The position numbers and the translations under genes are program-made. This document shows, piece after piece, positions 45,256 through 55,556 of a stretch of 64,000 bases of DNA. The first letter of the stretch is position 1; each line of letters opens with the position of its first letter. Location of the stretch: positions 402,431 through 466,430 of the forward strand of contig BCKK01000007.1 in assembly GCA_001600615.1 (NCBI GenBank), given 5' to 3'. The notes under the pieces are model-generated. The model was not told where the DNA came from. It worked only from the letters and a program-made list of their open reading frames with translations, and did no database searches. The stretch comes from Dioszegia crocea (taxonomy: Eukaryota > Basidiomycota > Tremellomycetes > Tremellales > Bulleribasidiaceae).

Positions 45256-45832
45256 GCTTGTGTATGTGGTGTATGCACGTCAGTTGTATGGCAAGGGCAG
45301 GTCTCGAGATTGGCTGCGACATGTGAACGCGGCTGAAATTTTGTCTCCGTTACGGCATTCTTTGCGGGGAAATGCGGGGTAGCTGGGTGGAGGCAGACCA
45401 CCCTATGACAATCGCGCCATGACTTGGGGCGGCTGCTCTACAGCATGCGAAGGTAGACACACTGGGCCTGGCACATGAAGCTCACATCATACATTGCTGG
45501 TTGGACTCAGAATCTTAGGTTAGGGAAGGAAGGGTTCTCTATTGGAATTTCGTCGACAGACTTGCATGTCAGCACGGCGCCGCCAGGGTTTGGTAATTTT
45601 TGAGACTCACTGCAGGGTCACTTGTTGAACGGGACGCCCGAAGCGGACTTCAGACCCTTGATCCGCAGCTCACAACCGAAACAGCTGTCCGCATACTGGA
45701 TCAGGCTGTGATCCTCGCCGTGAATGGCACCGCTGACCTGCAGGACAGCGAGCGACTGTTCGCAGCACTGTTCATTCTCGTAGCTGATTTGTTAGGATGC
45801 CAGCACATACAATGAACTGGAAGGTTGACGGA
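45256..45832. other. Intergenic stretch
   Basis: Contains the RRP1 promoter and the 3' end of the small gene at 45,833. A plus-strand open frame at 45,600-45,815 has no support. Confidence 0.4.
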
Positions 45833-46111
45833 CTAATACGCATGGCTGGGCCACTCGATTTTTGCCCAGTCGGCCTTGCCACCGGGGAATTCTTCCTCGC
45901 GGAAATGATAGGGCGGGAAGACTTCCTGTAGTTCCCACAAACCGGCGTTGATGGGGTGGAGGTAAGGCTTAGCGAGATACTCCGCATCGGTCATCGGTTT
46001 CCACTTGGGAAAGCGGATTTGGATGTCCGCCATGATCATCGCGTTCCGGAAAGGATGGTCTAAGGGGAGGTCGGCGTTGGTGGGTGCATGGTTAAACGTT
46101 GAGGTGGACAT
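45833..46111 (-). CDS. Small hypothetical protein (92 aa)
   Basis: Single-exon frame of 92 codons with balanced, non-repetitive composition and many aromatic residues (F-P-K-W-K-P, L-W-E-L-Q-E-V-F-P-P-Y-H-F). It ends W-P-S-H-A-Y. No signal peptide, membrane segment or known domain. Composition and its own gap on both sides argue for a real small gene. The family is not recognised. Confidence 0.6.
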   Translation of the reverse strand: MSTSTFNHAPTNADLPLDHPFRNAMIMADIQIRFPKWKPMTDAEYLAKPYLHPINAGLWELQEVFPPYHFREEEFPGGKADWAKIEWPSHAY

Positions 46112-46607
46112 TTCGGAATATGATCAAAGGGAGGATACTGGATTTGCTGCTAGGATGAGCATAGACTCAGAGCACTGGTGAGCGGAAAGAGAAGGGAAGG
46201 AAGGTGAAGAGAGGGGGGAGGTATGCGCACCTGTAGGGCCCAGAGACTTTTGTTAGTTTAGCCTACGTGTATTGATTGATCGTAGCTAGATTCTGGCGAC
46301 TTGTAGTATGGCTCGATAGGTGTGGGAATGAATCCTGATACGTGGATATGGATGAGAGTAAATGGAGGAAAGCCGAGGGGGAAGGAAAGAATGAGGGGGT
46401 GGAGCGGACAAGAGCCTCACCTCCACATTCCGCCACTAAAAGCCACGTTTCGCGTGTGTTTCAATCCAGTCACGTGAAGCCGCGGCGATGACCGCCGTGC
46501 ACGATACGTCATCGGTTTGATCGCGATTGCTGGATTTTGGTCCACTTTTGCAGGAAGAGGTCAGCCAGTAGTGTACATACAGTACCGCATACATACCCTG
46601 GAGCCAT
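46112..46607. promoter_or_regulatory. Divergent promoter region of the 92-aa gene and UVE1
   Basis: About 500 bp between two divergent starts. An intron-like signal in the leader of the small gene is possible, but no element was identified with confidence. Confidence 0.4.
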
Positions 46608-48908
46608 TTGATGCTTCTATCGCTCAGAAATCGAGCAACCTTCGTCCTACGCTTGATTACGCCACACTCGGGTCCGACTCTCCTTCCCCAGGCTGTCCTG
46701 ACCCGGCCATTCGGCTCCTTCTTCTCTTCTCCACGCAGTCTCGACATGCCGCCTCGGAAGCGGACCGCTCCAGCACCATCTCGGAGGTCTACTGCGTCCA
46801 AAGCTGCGGTAGAGGATCAGGATGACTTGACTCCGCCGCCTGTTCTGACCGAGGTACAGACCTTGGTGAACACGTCGGTCGATGCTGTAATTGCGCGGCA
46901 CAAGCGGGTGGTGAAGAAGCCCACTTACGTTGAAGAAGCGGAGGAGGAACAGGAAGAAATTGAGGATGTGAAGCCAAAGAAGGGCAGAAAGCAGGCGATA
47001 GCTTCGCCTGACGAGCTCAGCGCGGCGGAGTCAGCAATGACGGAAGAGACGGTCGAAGCTGCGCAAACGCCAAAGACGAAGCCGACGAAGCGGAAGAAGA
47101 AGGCGGACGCGGACGAGGATGGAGATGATGCGACTCCTGCGAAGGTGAAGAAGGCGCCAACGCCTCGAAAACCGACGCCAAAGAAGTCGAGGATGGTGAA
47201 GGATGAGCCGGAGTTCGACGAGGACGGGAATGAGATTGTCAAGAAGAAGCGGAAAGTCAAGGTTGTGCCGAAGCCGGTGTATGATATACCGCCTGTTGAG
47301 AGATTGGAGACAACATTTAGAGGTGAGTTGGTGGCTGTGCGAAAGGACGATAGCTGATATCTAGGCCGAATAGGGTACGCCTGCCTGAACACCGTTTTGC
47401 GGTCGATGAAGCCCGACAGCATCTTCTGTTCACGGACATGTCGGATTGCTAGCATAAAAGAGGAGGGTATGGAGCTGCCCAAGGCACTTGCTTTGATGAA
47501 TTGTCGAGATCTAGTCAAGATGATTGAGGTCAGTTCGATGTCACACAACTGCCGCCCCAGCTAACACTTCAGTGGAATGAGCAGAACAAGATCCGTTTCA
47601 TGCGTCTTTCATCCGAAATGTTCCCATTTGCCTCTCATGCCGAATATGGCTACAATCTAGAATTCGCCGATAAAGAGTTGAAAGAGGCCGGAGCACTGGC
47701 GAGGAAGTATGCCCATAGACTCACTGCGCATCCGGGACAGGTCAGTAGTGTCTGGCGCACCAGGTTGTTGACTGACCGTCTAGTTCACCCAGCTCGGGTC
47801 TCCCAAGACTGCTGTAGTCACTGCCAGTGTGAGGGAGTTGGAGTATCAGTGCGAGATGATGGATCGCATGGGGCTAGATCAGGATGGGGTTATGATGTAA
47901 GTTGTATTTCCCCTTGATGATTCGGAGCTGATGAACAGTATCCACATGGGAGGTATCTATGGCGATAAGGAAACAACCCTAGCCCGGTTCAAGGAGAATT
48001 ATACCAACAGGCTGAGCGATAAGATCAAGAAGAGATTAGTGCTGGAGAATGACGAGGTGAGTATTTTAGCCTGAGTGAGATTTCGGCTAATCGACAGATC
48101 TGTTACAACGTGGACGACATCATGCCAGTCTGCAATGAGCTAGAAATCCCAATGTGAGCTGGTCCTCCCACAGTGTTTCGGGCAAGGAGACTAGCTTACA
48201 ACCCAGAATTTTCGATTATGTACGTCCATTACCGCCTAGGTTTAGCTGACAAGCAGCACCACGATTGGATCTACCCCTCTTCCCGCCCTCCATCCGAGCT
48301 TATACCACTGATCAAAGAAACGTGGGATAAGCGTGGGATCAGGATGAAGCAGCATCTCTCCGAACCCCGTCCTGGCGCAGTTAGTGTGATGGAGCGCCGG
48401 GCACACTCTGATCGGTGCGCCCGACTTCCGCCAGATTTGCCGGATGATGTGGATCTCATGATTGAGGCGAAGGACAAGGAGCAGGCTGTGTTTGAGCTGT
48501 ACAGGATCTAGTGAGTCCCTTGCCATGGAGTTGCTGACCTTCAGTGGGATTGAGGATGTCATTTGGGACAACCTTAGACCGCCAGATTTGAACCCTGGTA
48601 TGCATACCAAAGGCCGTAAGAGCAGTCTAAAGAAGTGAGTGGGACGCTGAGTCGAGGTCCAAAGCTGATGTTATAGGAAAGTAAAGGAGACTGGGGATGT
48701 GGATGAAGATGGGAACCCGGTCGAATTGGATGATGTGGAGAAAGAGGGGGATGGAGGTGTGGGCGACGAGGGTGTCGAAGAGCCTCGACTGGTGAAAGTC
48801 GATGAAGAGGTCAAGGAGGAGGTGAAGGCTGTTGCTAAGAAGCGAACGCCTAGGAAGAAGGGCAAGAAAGCGGTTGAGGAGGAAGTCAAGGAGGAGGCCG
48901 ATGAGTAG
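46608..48908 (+). CDS. UVE1: UV damage endonuclease (UVDE/Uve1)
   Basis: Apurinic and UV-photoproduct endonuclease that nicks 5' of damage, an alternative to nucleotide excision repair. Ten exons (46,608-47,322, 47,365-47,528, 47,573-47,740, 47,784-47,896, 47,939-48,056, 48,098-48,153, 48,207-48,219, 48,257-48,510, 48,545-48,634, 48,677-48,908) sum to 640 aa. The TIM-barrel core begins G-Y-A-C-L-N-T-V-L and includes [17 protein letters not shown] and F-D-Y-H-H-D-W, with the metal-binding His and Glu blocks of the family. Charged Lys/Glu-rich extensions flank it. The first ATG gives an Arg-rich, acid-poor presequence like a mitochondrial signal; a second ATG at 46,746 (M-P-P-R-K-R-T-A) gives a nuclear-looking start. 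Exon 7 is only 13 nt. Confidence 0.95.
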
Positions 48909-49196
48909 AGGGCGGTCCTGGCGGACGGCGGTCCTGAGCTCGGAGGGCAATACCGAAGTATGAACATCTCGTCAAGTAGAAGAGTGACGCATGTGCACAA
49001 CCGTTAGAATGTAGACTCTCGGTAGAGGGGGTGAGCTTCTTCATAATATCTCAGGGGCAGATGCTCAGTTCGCCCAGAGACTTCATACAGCCTTCCCATA
49101 GCCTTCACTAGCTTCACTCGGGACCAAAATTTGCCACCAACTCATTCCTTGCCCAAGGTTTGGAAGGCCCAAAGCTCCATCCATCTCACCCACATC

Positions 49197-50413
49197 ATGA
49201 TAAGATCCATAGCGACGCGCCGCCTACTCTCTACGAGATCACTCGTCCAGCTCGTGCAACTCCCCAAACCATCCCGGATACGATTTCGCGGCGTTGCGAT
49301 ACAAGCTCCCGGAACGTCCGACTCCCAAATATCTGAAAATGTCGATGCCTCACCCACGGCCGATACTTTCCGAACCCAACATCCCTTCGCAGCCGTAGAG
49401 ACTTCCGAAGAGTCTACATCGGAAGAAACAACCCCATCGGACACTCCAAATCCCCCACATACATCTTTACCCGCTCCACCACCCTCGATCCCTTTCCGAC
49501 CTCTATACCTTCAACACCCCTTTGACACGCACGCCTTTGTCGCCTATCTAGAAAAACACGATGTGAGCCCCGGGACGTCTCGAGTCCTCATGGAGGCCGT
49601 TAGGCGATTTATCGTCCGGCGGGGAGAAGTGGCGCGAGACTGTATGTTGGGGAAAGAGGACATGGAGAATGGGGCGTATCTCTTTCGGGCCGCACTCAGC
49701 GAATTGCGGACGGAACTAAGTGTGCGGACGCGAAATGATGGGACGGCATTGAAGGCTATGTCGAGTGCGATAAGGAGGGAGGTGGATCAATTGGAGCAGA
49801 AGTTGAAGGAGGATGTTCAGACTTTGAAGCATGAGTGGGTTGTGGCTTGAGCGTGGAGAAAAGGCCTCGTGCTGATGTCTTAGTATCGAGATGGATATGA
49901 ACAACCGTAAGGCAGATACAAGGACCGAAATGAAGGGATTCGATATGCAAATCGAGGTAAATTCATACTGCTTGAGCGATGAGGAGCGCTGACGTCGCAG
50001 GAGATCAACAACAAGTTCACAATCTCTTTAGGAGACCTACGAACGGAGATCGAGTCAGCCAAATGGGACTCTGTCCGTCGTGCAATTTGTACGTCTCCGT
50101 GCCATTGCACACCACCCCTAACGTCTCAGCTATTATTGTCGTCGTCGTCCTCTTCGGTGTCGGAACTTCAATCTACTATGCCCCCCCCAACATCCCTCCA
50201 CCTGCCGCAGCACCTCTCCCCAAACCCACTCCGCCTGCAGTCATGCGCGATATGAGCATAGGGACGGACGATGAGCTGATGGGTGATGAGGCGGTTGTGA
50301 CTATCTCAGAGGAAAGGCTGGAGAAACTGTTGATGGATAAGGGAGTCGGGGATATTGCGCTGAAAGCAAAAGCGAGGAAAGGGAAAGAGGAGATTATGGT
50401 GGATCGGATATGA
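49197..50413 (+). CDS. FMP32: Mitochondrial coiled-coil protein, Fmp32/CCDC90 (DUF1640) family
   Basis: Exons 49,197-49,834, 49,884-49,956, 50,001-50,088, 50,130-50,413 give 360 aa. A presequence (M-I-R-S-I-A-T-R-R-L-L-S-T-R-S) precedes a Pro/Ser-rich linker, then the DUF1640 core H-P-F-D-T-H-A-F-V-A-Y-L-E, a long coiled coil (Q-L-E-Q-K-L-K-E-D-V-Q-T-L) with I-E-M-D-M-N-N-R-K, and a C-terminal membrane helix (I-I-V-V-V-V-L-F-G-V-G). Fungal members support cytochrome c oxidase assembly; animal relatives include MCUR1. An in-frame ATG at 49,131 exists, but the 49,197 start gives the better targeting signal. Confidence 0.9.
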
Positions 50414-50645
50414 GATTGGGGCCACGGGCCAGGTTCAGAAGGACGATAACTACTATCCAGCCCTACGACGCCAGGGCGGATGTCCGAAAGCTCGACCTCG
50501 GTCGCGTCTTGTCAGGTGGAGGCCTTGTCCAGCCTTGTCGTACGGACCGTCTCGCGCGTGGTATCTCCCAGATAGAGCTCTAGATTCACACATCTGACCT
50601 ATGATATACGCACAACAGACAAAGTTCCTCAACGATACCATCCGA

Positions 50646-50740
50646 TAGGCTCGACGCAAGCCCCGTCCTTTCTTCGTGGCAGTGAAGAGGGCTCCTTCCG
50701 GGGGATACAGACTCGAGACGTGGGGCTTAAGTCGAGCCGA
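50646..50740. mobile_element. 95-bp MITE-like element related to the one at 14.5 kb
   Basis: Terminal inverted repeats TAGGCTCGACGCAAGCCCC (50,646-50,664) and an imperfect complement at 50,722-50,740 (two mismatches or so). Its internal segment ACAGACTCGAG matches, in reverse, the core of the 57-bp element at 14,525-14,581. No clear target duplication is visible. It sits at the broken end of BRCT copy F. Confidence 0.75.
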
Positions 50741-51353
50741 CCTACCCGGTGATGTCGTCTACCTCGCTGTCGCCCTCTCTCTCCCCATGATCCGCTTGGA
50801 CTTGGTGCGGGATGCAGACGAGCCCGAACCCGGTCTGAAATGAGTTTGCTGAAATCGGTGGTCGTTTTGACGGACTGCTGTCCTTTTGGCACAAATCTTG
50901 ACTCACCCTCCCGTCCTACACCCGCCCCAGTCATCTTCTTCGCCCAATAAGGATCCCGCCTAGACACATTTCCGGGCCGATCTGCCGTCAATATCACTTC
51001 CCCGCCCAATTGTTCACGCCCTTTTGCCCCTGGTCCTGCGCCTGAGGCAGAGCTTCTGGAGACAAAGAGTCAGGGTGACAGTATCTTCCGAAGGCAGCTG
51101 CAGTGGAGGGGTTGAAGCGCAGAATGTGAACATTGGAGAATTCGTAAGTGGCCGAAATGAGCGCTGCGTTTGCGCGAAGCAATTTCGCAACGACGGCGTA
51201 ATTCTCAATGATGGGATCGACCCATACCTTGAGGCGGGCTCCCTCTGATGTTATAAATATCGCAACCGTGGGGTGTTTGCTGTGTGCTCCTCGCCATCTA
51301 CTGTAGATTAGATGCAGGTGAACTTGATTCTTCACAGCGGTGGCTCGCAACAA
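50741..51353 (-). pseudogene. BRCT/Myb family copy F, decayed BRCT fragment
   Basis: The first exon of the BRCT/Myb family is recognisable from K-V-W-V-D-P through Y-C-H-P to V-I-L-T-A-D. A frameshift then moves the end, C-V-stop-A-G-S-L-L-G-E-E-D-D-W-G-G-C, into another frame with a TAG. The family's conserved donor still follows it. Downstream only a short stretch of the next exon remains before the 95-bp MITE; the rest of the gene is gone. Two separate lesions plus the loss of about 2 kb make this a clear pseudogene. No proper start codon is left at the expected place. Confidence 0.8.
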
Positions 51354-51727
51354 ATTCGGACGATTGTTTAGCCATTACGTGAATTCCGCTTCGGGCGATT
51401 TTCGTCGCGCCAGCTCTTGAAGTGTGTTCTGCCACTGCTTTGCCCCTACTACTGTACCAAGACTCCATGATCAATGCGCGTCAACGCTCTCCACGCCCGA
51501 GGAGATCGCCTAGAGCCATCCCCACCCGTCAGGCCTAGACAAAGCTGTTCCACAATAATCCCCGAGAATTCCCCGAACGGGCCGAAACCACATTCCTCGC
51601 GCACGGACAACGCGTTTCAAAGTCGCGTCGCGTCAAGAGTGTTTGCCGATTTCATCTCGCTGACGCCGCGCCCAGGTCCTCGTTCTCGGTGATACACACG
51701 CTCACGAGTCGCAAACTCTCATACGCG
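51354..51727. other. Intergenic stretch
   Basis: Between the decayed BRCT copy F and the first F-box-like gene. No gene recognised. Confidence 0.4.
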
Positions 51728-52985
51728 ATGGAAGAAGAGAGCACAATACCCCGTCTCCCAGTAGAATTGTGGACAAAAGTCATTCCTCTTGTTCAACGAG
51801 CCACTCCGCCCCCGAATGGCAAAAATCAAAGGGCAAGCATCTCGCAGCCTGAGCTATGTGCGCTGTCTAGAGTGAGCAAGGTGCGTCGGCAGATATCTCT
51901 CTCAATATCCCTCTGTGCGGCATCTGTACTCGATGAGAGGCTGGTATTCGAGCTTATCTCCCGGCAACCTAATTTGCGGTGCTGGATTGTCCCGCTGACT
52001 CGCGCAGCTGTTTCACAACATCGCTACCCCCCTCCTCTACTCCGTCGTAATCACCGACTACCTTCCCTCTCTAGCCTACGGTCTTGACTGCTCCCCAATC
52101 CAGGGCGTAGAATCCAAGTCTCAGCTGCTTGGCCGCACCGGGCGCCTATTCCTCGAGTACATTTCCAAGGGTAGACCCACATACGAGACTCTCTTGCGAT
52201 ATGGAGGCGACCACTACCAGCTTGTCACTCGTGAAGCCCACGAAGTGACTGCATTCTGCAAGGCAGAGTGCGACTGGATGGCAGAGTCCGCATCGAAACT
52301 CCTGGGGCATACCAAACGCCTTACCTCCGTCGCTGCTTGCAGCTTCACCGATCCCCAAACCAGCACCTGGCAAAAGGAATGCATCGACCTCCCCCTTCAC
52401 TCCGATATGTTTGACCGTCTAACAAACGCCCGGTCTGCCATCTCCAAACTCGTCACCCATCCTTCCTAGACCTACCTCTGCCAACGGGCAATGTCAGGCC
52501 CCCTCACATTCTACCAACTCATCTGGCCCGAGTCCAGCACCAAAACCCTTCCCAATGGTCCGAAAGGCCTCGATCATCGGGTACACTTTAGCGACTTCAA
52601 GGGTGGCGCTTCACCAATCATTCTGGATGGCAAGTCGCGGTGGGAATATCCGGCAGACAAGAATAAGAACACCCAGGTGAACAACCGGGATCTGTCACAA
52701 CTTGTTCACTCGATATGCGAGCATATCCGAGGGAGGCAGGTGTGCTGGGAAGAGGACCTGGATCAAAGGCAGGCGAAAAGACTGTTGAATAGACCTTCGG
52801 TCGATGTCGATATCTACCTACCCCGGTCAATGATGAAGTTCAGGAGTCAGATCGAGACAAACATCACGCGGGGTCTGGAGCAGACTCGGCAGGGGCATGT
52901 ATACCGCTATGCGAAGGATGTCTTCAGGTTGTTCAATCTGGAAGAAGCGCCCGTTTGCGAGGGGTGCGGATGGAAGGCGTGTTGA
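51728..52985 (+). CDS. F-box-like protein, copy 1 (single nonsense codon)
   Basis: Exons 51,728-51,880 and 52,008-52,985 (377 codons). The N-terminal I-P-R-L-P-V-E-L-W-T-K-V-I, a variant of the F-box L-P-x-E-[LI]-x-x-x-I start, is followed by L-S-R-V-S-K and L-F-H-N-I-A-T-P-L-L-Y-S as in fungal F-box proteins. F-box proteins act as substrate adaptors of SCF ubiquitin ligases; the target is unknown. The C-terminus C-E-G-C-G-W is shared with copy 2. A TAG at 52,467-52,469 falls where copy 2 has Leu (N-P-R-L-A-Y), one base from TTG, so the gene is truncated unless this is a sequencing error. Confidence 0.7.
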
Positions 52986-53212
52986 AGGCGAGAAGGTGGG
53001 GTAGATGTATTTGGTTGAACGTGTTCCTTGCATGTCCTGTCTAGTCTCTTGACTCGTAGATATCTATCTTCATGCGGTGGTCGTAGGCGCAATACAAACG
53101 CTTTGCAGCATGGGCATGTTGGATATCCGTCGGATCCTTGCCGACCAGCGGCTTGGCACTCCGTCTATATCATTTCTCTCTTGCAAAGCGCAATTCTTCA
53201 CCATCCTGCAAC

Positions 53213-54602
53213 ATGAGTACACTTCAAAAAGCAGATGACCGCACCGCCGCCGAGGCCTTGCGTCAATTACCGCACCTCCCGGACGAAGTGATTGCAAACA
53301 TCATTCCGTATCTCCAGCAACCCTTACCCAGACCGACCGGCAAGAATGAGCGCAGCGCCGTCCGCCAAAACGCGCTCGCGACGTGTATGCGTGTCAGCCC
53401 TGTATGTCTCAGTGTCTATCTAGAGAGTCCCACTGATTGACAGCTCTTCAACAATCTCGCTGCGCCTTTACTGTACTCCACAATCATCACAGACTTCCTC
53501 CCTTCGCTCACCTATTGCTGCTTCGACGAATCGGAGGCTCATCCCCTAGGTATTCAAAGCAAGATGACACTGCTTCAGAACATGAAGCGGCTGTACCTCG
53601 AATACGACTCGAAAGACACCCCCTCCTACTCGACACTCCTACGCCACGGCGGCCACTACTTTACGCTCATCGAGGCCAACCTCTACGAAATGGCGCAAGT
53701 CTGCGCGGCAGAGTGCGACTGGATCGCAGCGTCAGCAGACGTCCTAGCTGCTGTGCCCCAGAAGCTCGTCTCGCTGGCCACCGGCGCGTTCTTGGGCGGT
53801 CAGAGGGAGATCTGGTACCCCATAGCCTGCGAAGGCAAGCCAAAGCCGAACCCGTTCCAATTCCCTGGACGCGCAGGGGAAAGTCGGAGCGCCATTACGG
53901 CTCTCTGCACCAATCCCCGACTGGCCTACTTCTGCCAGCGCGTAGAGTATGGCTCGCTCGTTTTTGAGCAGGTGCCATGGTTGTACGAAGACATCTGCGA
54001 TCCGCCGGGTCTACCGACCCTGCAACATCGGTCACATTTTGAGCTCGACTACGGCTGTGTCCCCGTCATCATGGCTGGCGGGGGTTCGCGATGGTACTGT
54101 CCGTACAACAGTCCTGATCGCGATCCGGGATTGGACAAGTCTATCGATAAGCTCACACACTGGATGACGGGTCATCTCCAGGATAGGGAGACCGCGTTTA
54201 GTCACATGGTGAAGGAGGATGCGGAATGGATGATGAAGAAGGGTCCTTCGGTGAATGTTGACGTTTACTTGCCCAAGTCGATGGTGGAGAGTAGGGCAAT
54301 GGAGAGAGTGCATTCGGCGGTGCAGACACACAAGAGCGAGTTGGAGTGGTTGTTGGGACTTCCGCAGGATAGATGTAAGGGGGATGTGTGGAAAGTCCAC
54401 AGTCTGGAAGAGGCACCACCGTGTGAGGGGTGTGGTTGGATGGTTGAGGATATGGAGTGAGTGACTATCTGTCCAGATTGTGCTAGATACAGGTTCTGAC
54501 TATAGGTCTGATTCGCCTGTCTTGGCCGACAATGCTACAACAGAGAGTGAGATCGAGGAGGGTGACCCAACCGAGAATGAGGAAGATTGGGAAGACATCT
54601 AA
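53213..54602 (+). CDS. F-box-like protein, copy 2 (intact)
   Basis: Exons 53,213-53,401, 53,444-54,456 and 54,506-54,602 give 432 aa. F-box-like start L-P-H-L-P-D-E-V-I-A-N-I-I, then R-V-S-P-L-F-N-N-L-A-A-P-L-L-Y. The middle carries A-E-C-D-W-I-A-A-S-A, also in copy 1 (A-E-C-D-W-M-A-E-S-A), and the end has P-P-C-E-G-C-G-W plus an acidic tail (N-E-E-D-W-E-D-I) that copy 1 lacks. The pair is tandem, 227 bp apart, with a conserved first intron position, so it arose by local duplication. Confidence 0.8.
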
Positions 54603-55556
54603 AGGTCAGTCAGATCACACGTTCGCCTCGCCTCGTCGCTGATCCCCCTAGGCTAGGGTTTACATTCAAGCCATATCTAGGCAGCGATATATGTCGGCCT
54701 GAGAGTATGGGCGATTCCATAGGACTGATGATTCAAATCCAACGATATCACTTGTCCAGCATGCCACTCACTTCATCACTCTCTTCCTCCGCCTCTCCAC
54801 CCCTTCGCACAACTTCAGCGCCTTGAAAGTCACTTGACTACACCCTGTACCGCTGCCGCACGACACCAGGCCTGCTCTTCTTCTTCCTCATTGGACCACC
54901 ACGTTCCCATTCTGTCTCATCCGCAGAATCGCTCGTCTCGACCCTTACCGCCAAGTTGATCGCCTAGCTTTCCCCTTCTCCGCTGGCGTCTGCTGCCTAC
55001 TCTGCCTGGTCCTTGGCCCCCTACTCTTCCCGCCAGTTCGTATTCTCCCCTCCTCCGCCCCATCATGACTCTAATTCATCGCCGGAATCCCTTGCGGTAG
55101 ACTCGCTCGCTTCTGTTTCAACTTTTCCTCTTGGCCTGCCGCTTTGGCCTTAGCTTCTGATGACCTCGTGCCGCTCTTCTCCGACATCCCCATCGCCGAC
55201 CTCACCCGCTTCCTCTTTACTGGCGTACCCAACCCGTCTCGAGCCGGTCGGTTTGGGCGGTGCTTCTGCCCTATAAATGGCTACCGAGCTTCGCGCAAGC
55301 TCAGTGATTTGCGGGGTCTGACCACGTCAATGCCTGCTGTCCTGGGTGCTGAAAGTTCTTGGAGTATTGTAGGAATTACCGTAGCGGAACTTCAACCGAA
55401 TTCCCATGCTTTCCCATGGCCCATGGCCACCACCCTCCACCACCCAACCAATGGTTACGGCATGGATCGGAGACGACCGACAGCACCAAACTTTATTGGC
55501 TGCCTGCTTCTTGTTGGCCTCTTACCTCTTGCCCCTTTCGCTACTGCCCAGCAGAG
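54603..55556. other. Stretch with decayed minus-strand coding traces
   Basis: No intact gene. On the minus strand between about 54,840 and 55,320 one frame carries G-R-P-R-G-K (AT-hook-like), V-E-T-E-A-S-E-S and further down M-R-K-K-K-S-R-P-G-V-V-R-Q-R-Y, separated by several stops. This looks like an old Ser/Lys-rich nuclear-type gene that has decayed. The right end must include the promoter of the peptidase gene. Confidence 0.3.

Noticed and set aside
46925..47548. 207-codon Ser/Phe-rich minus-strand frame
   Set aside because: Antisense shadow of the Lys/Glu-rich N-terminus of UVE1.
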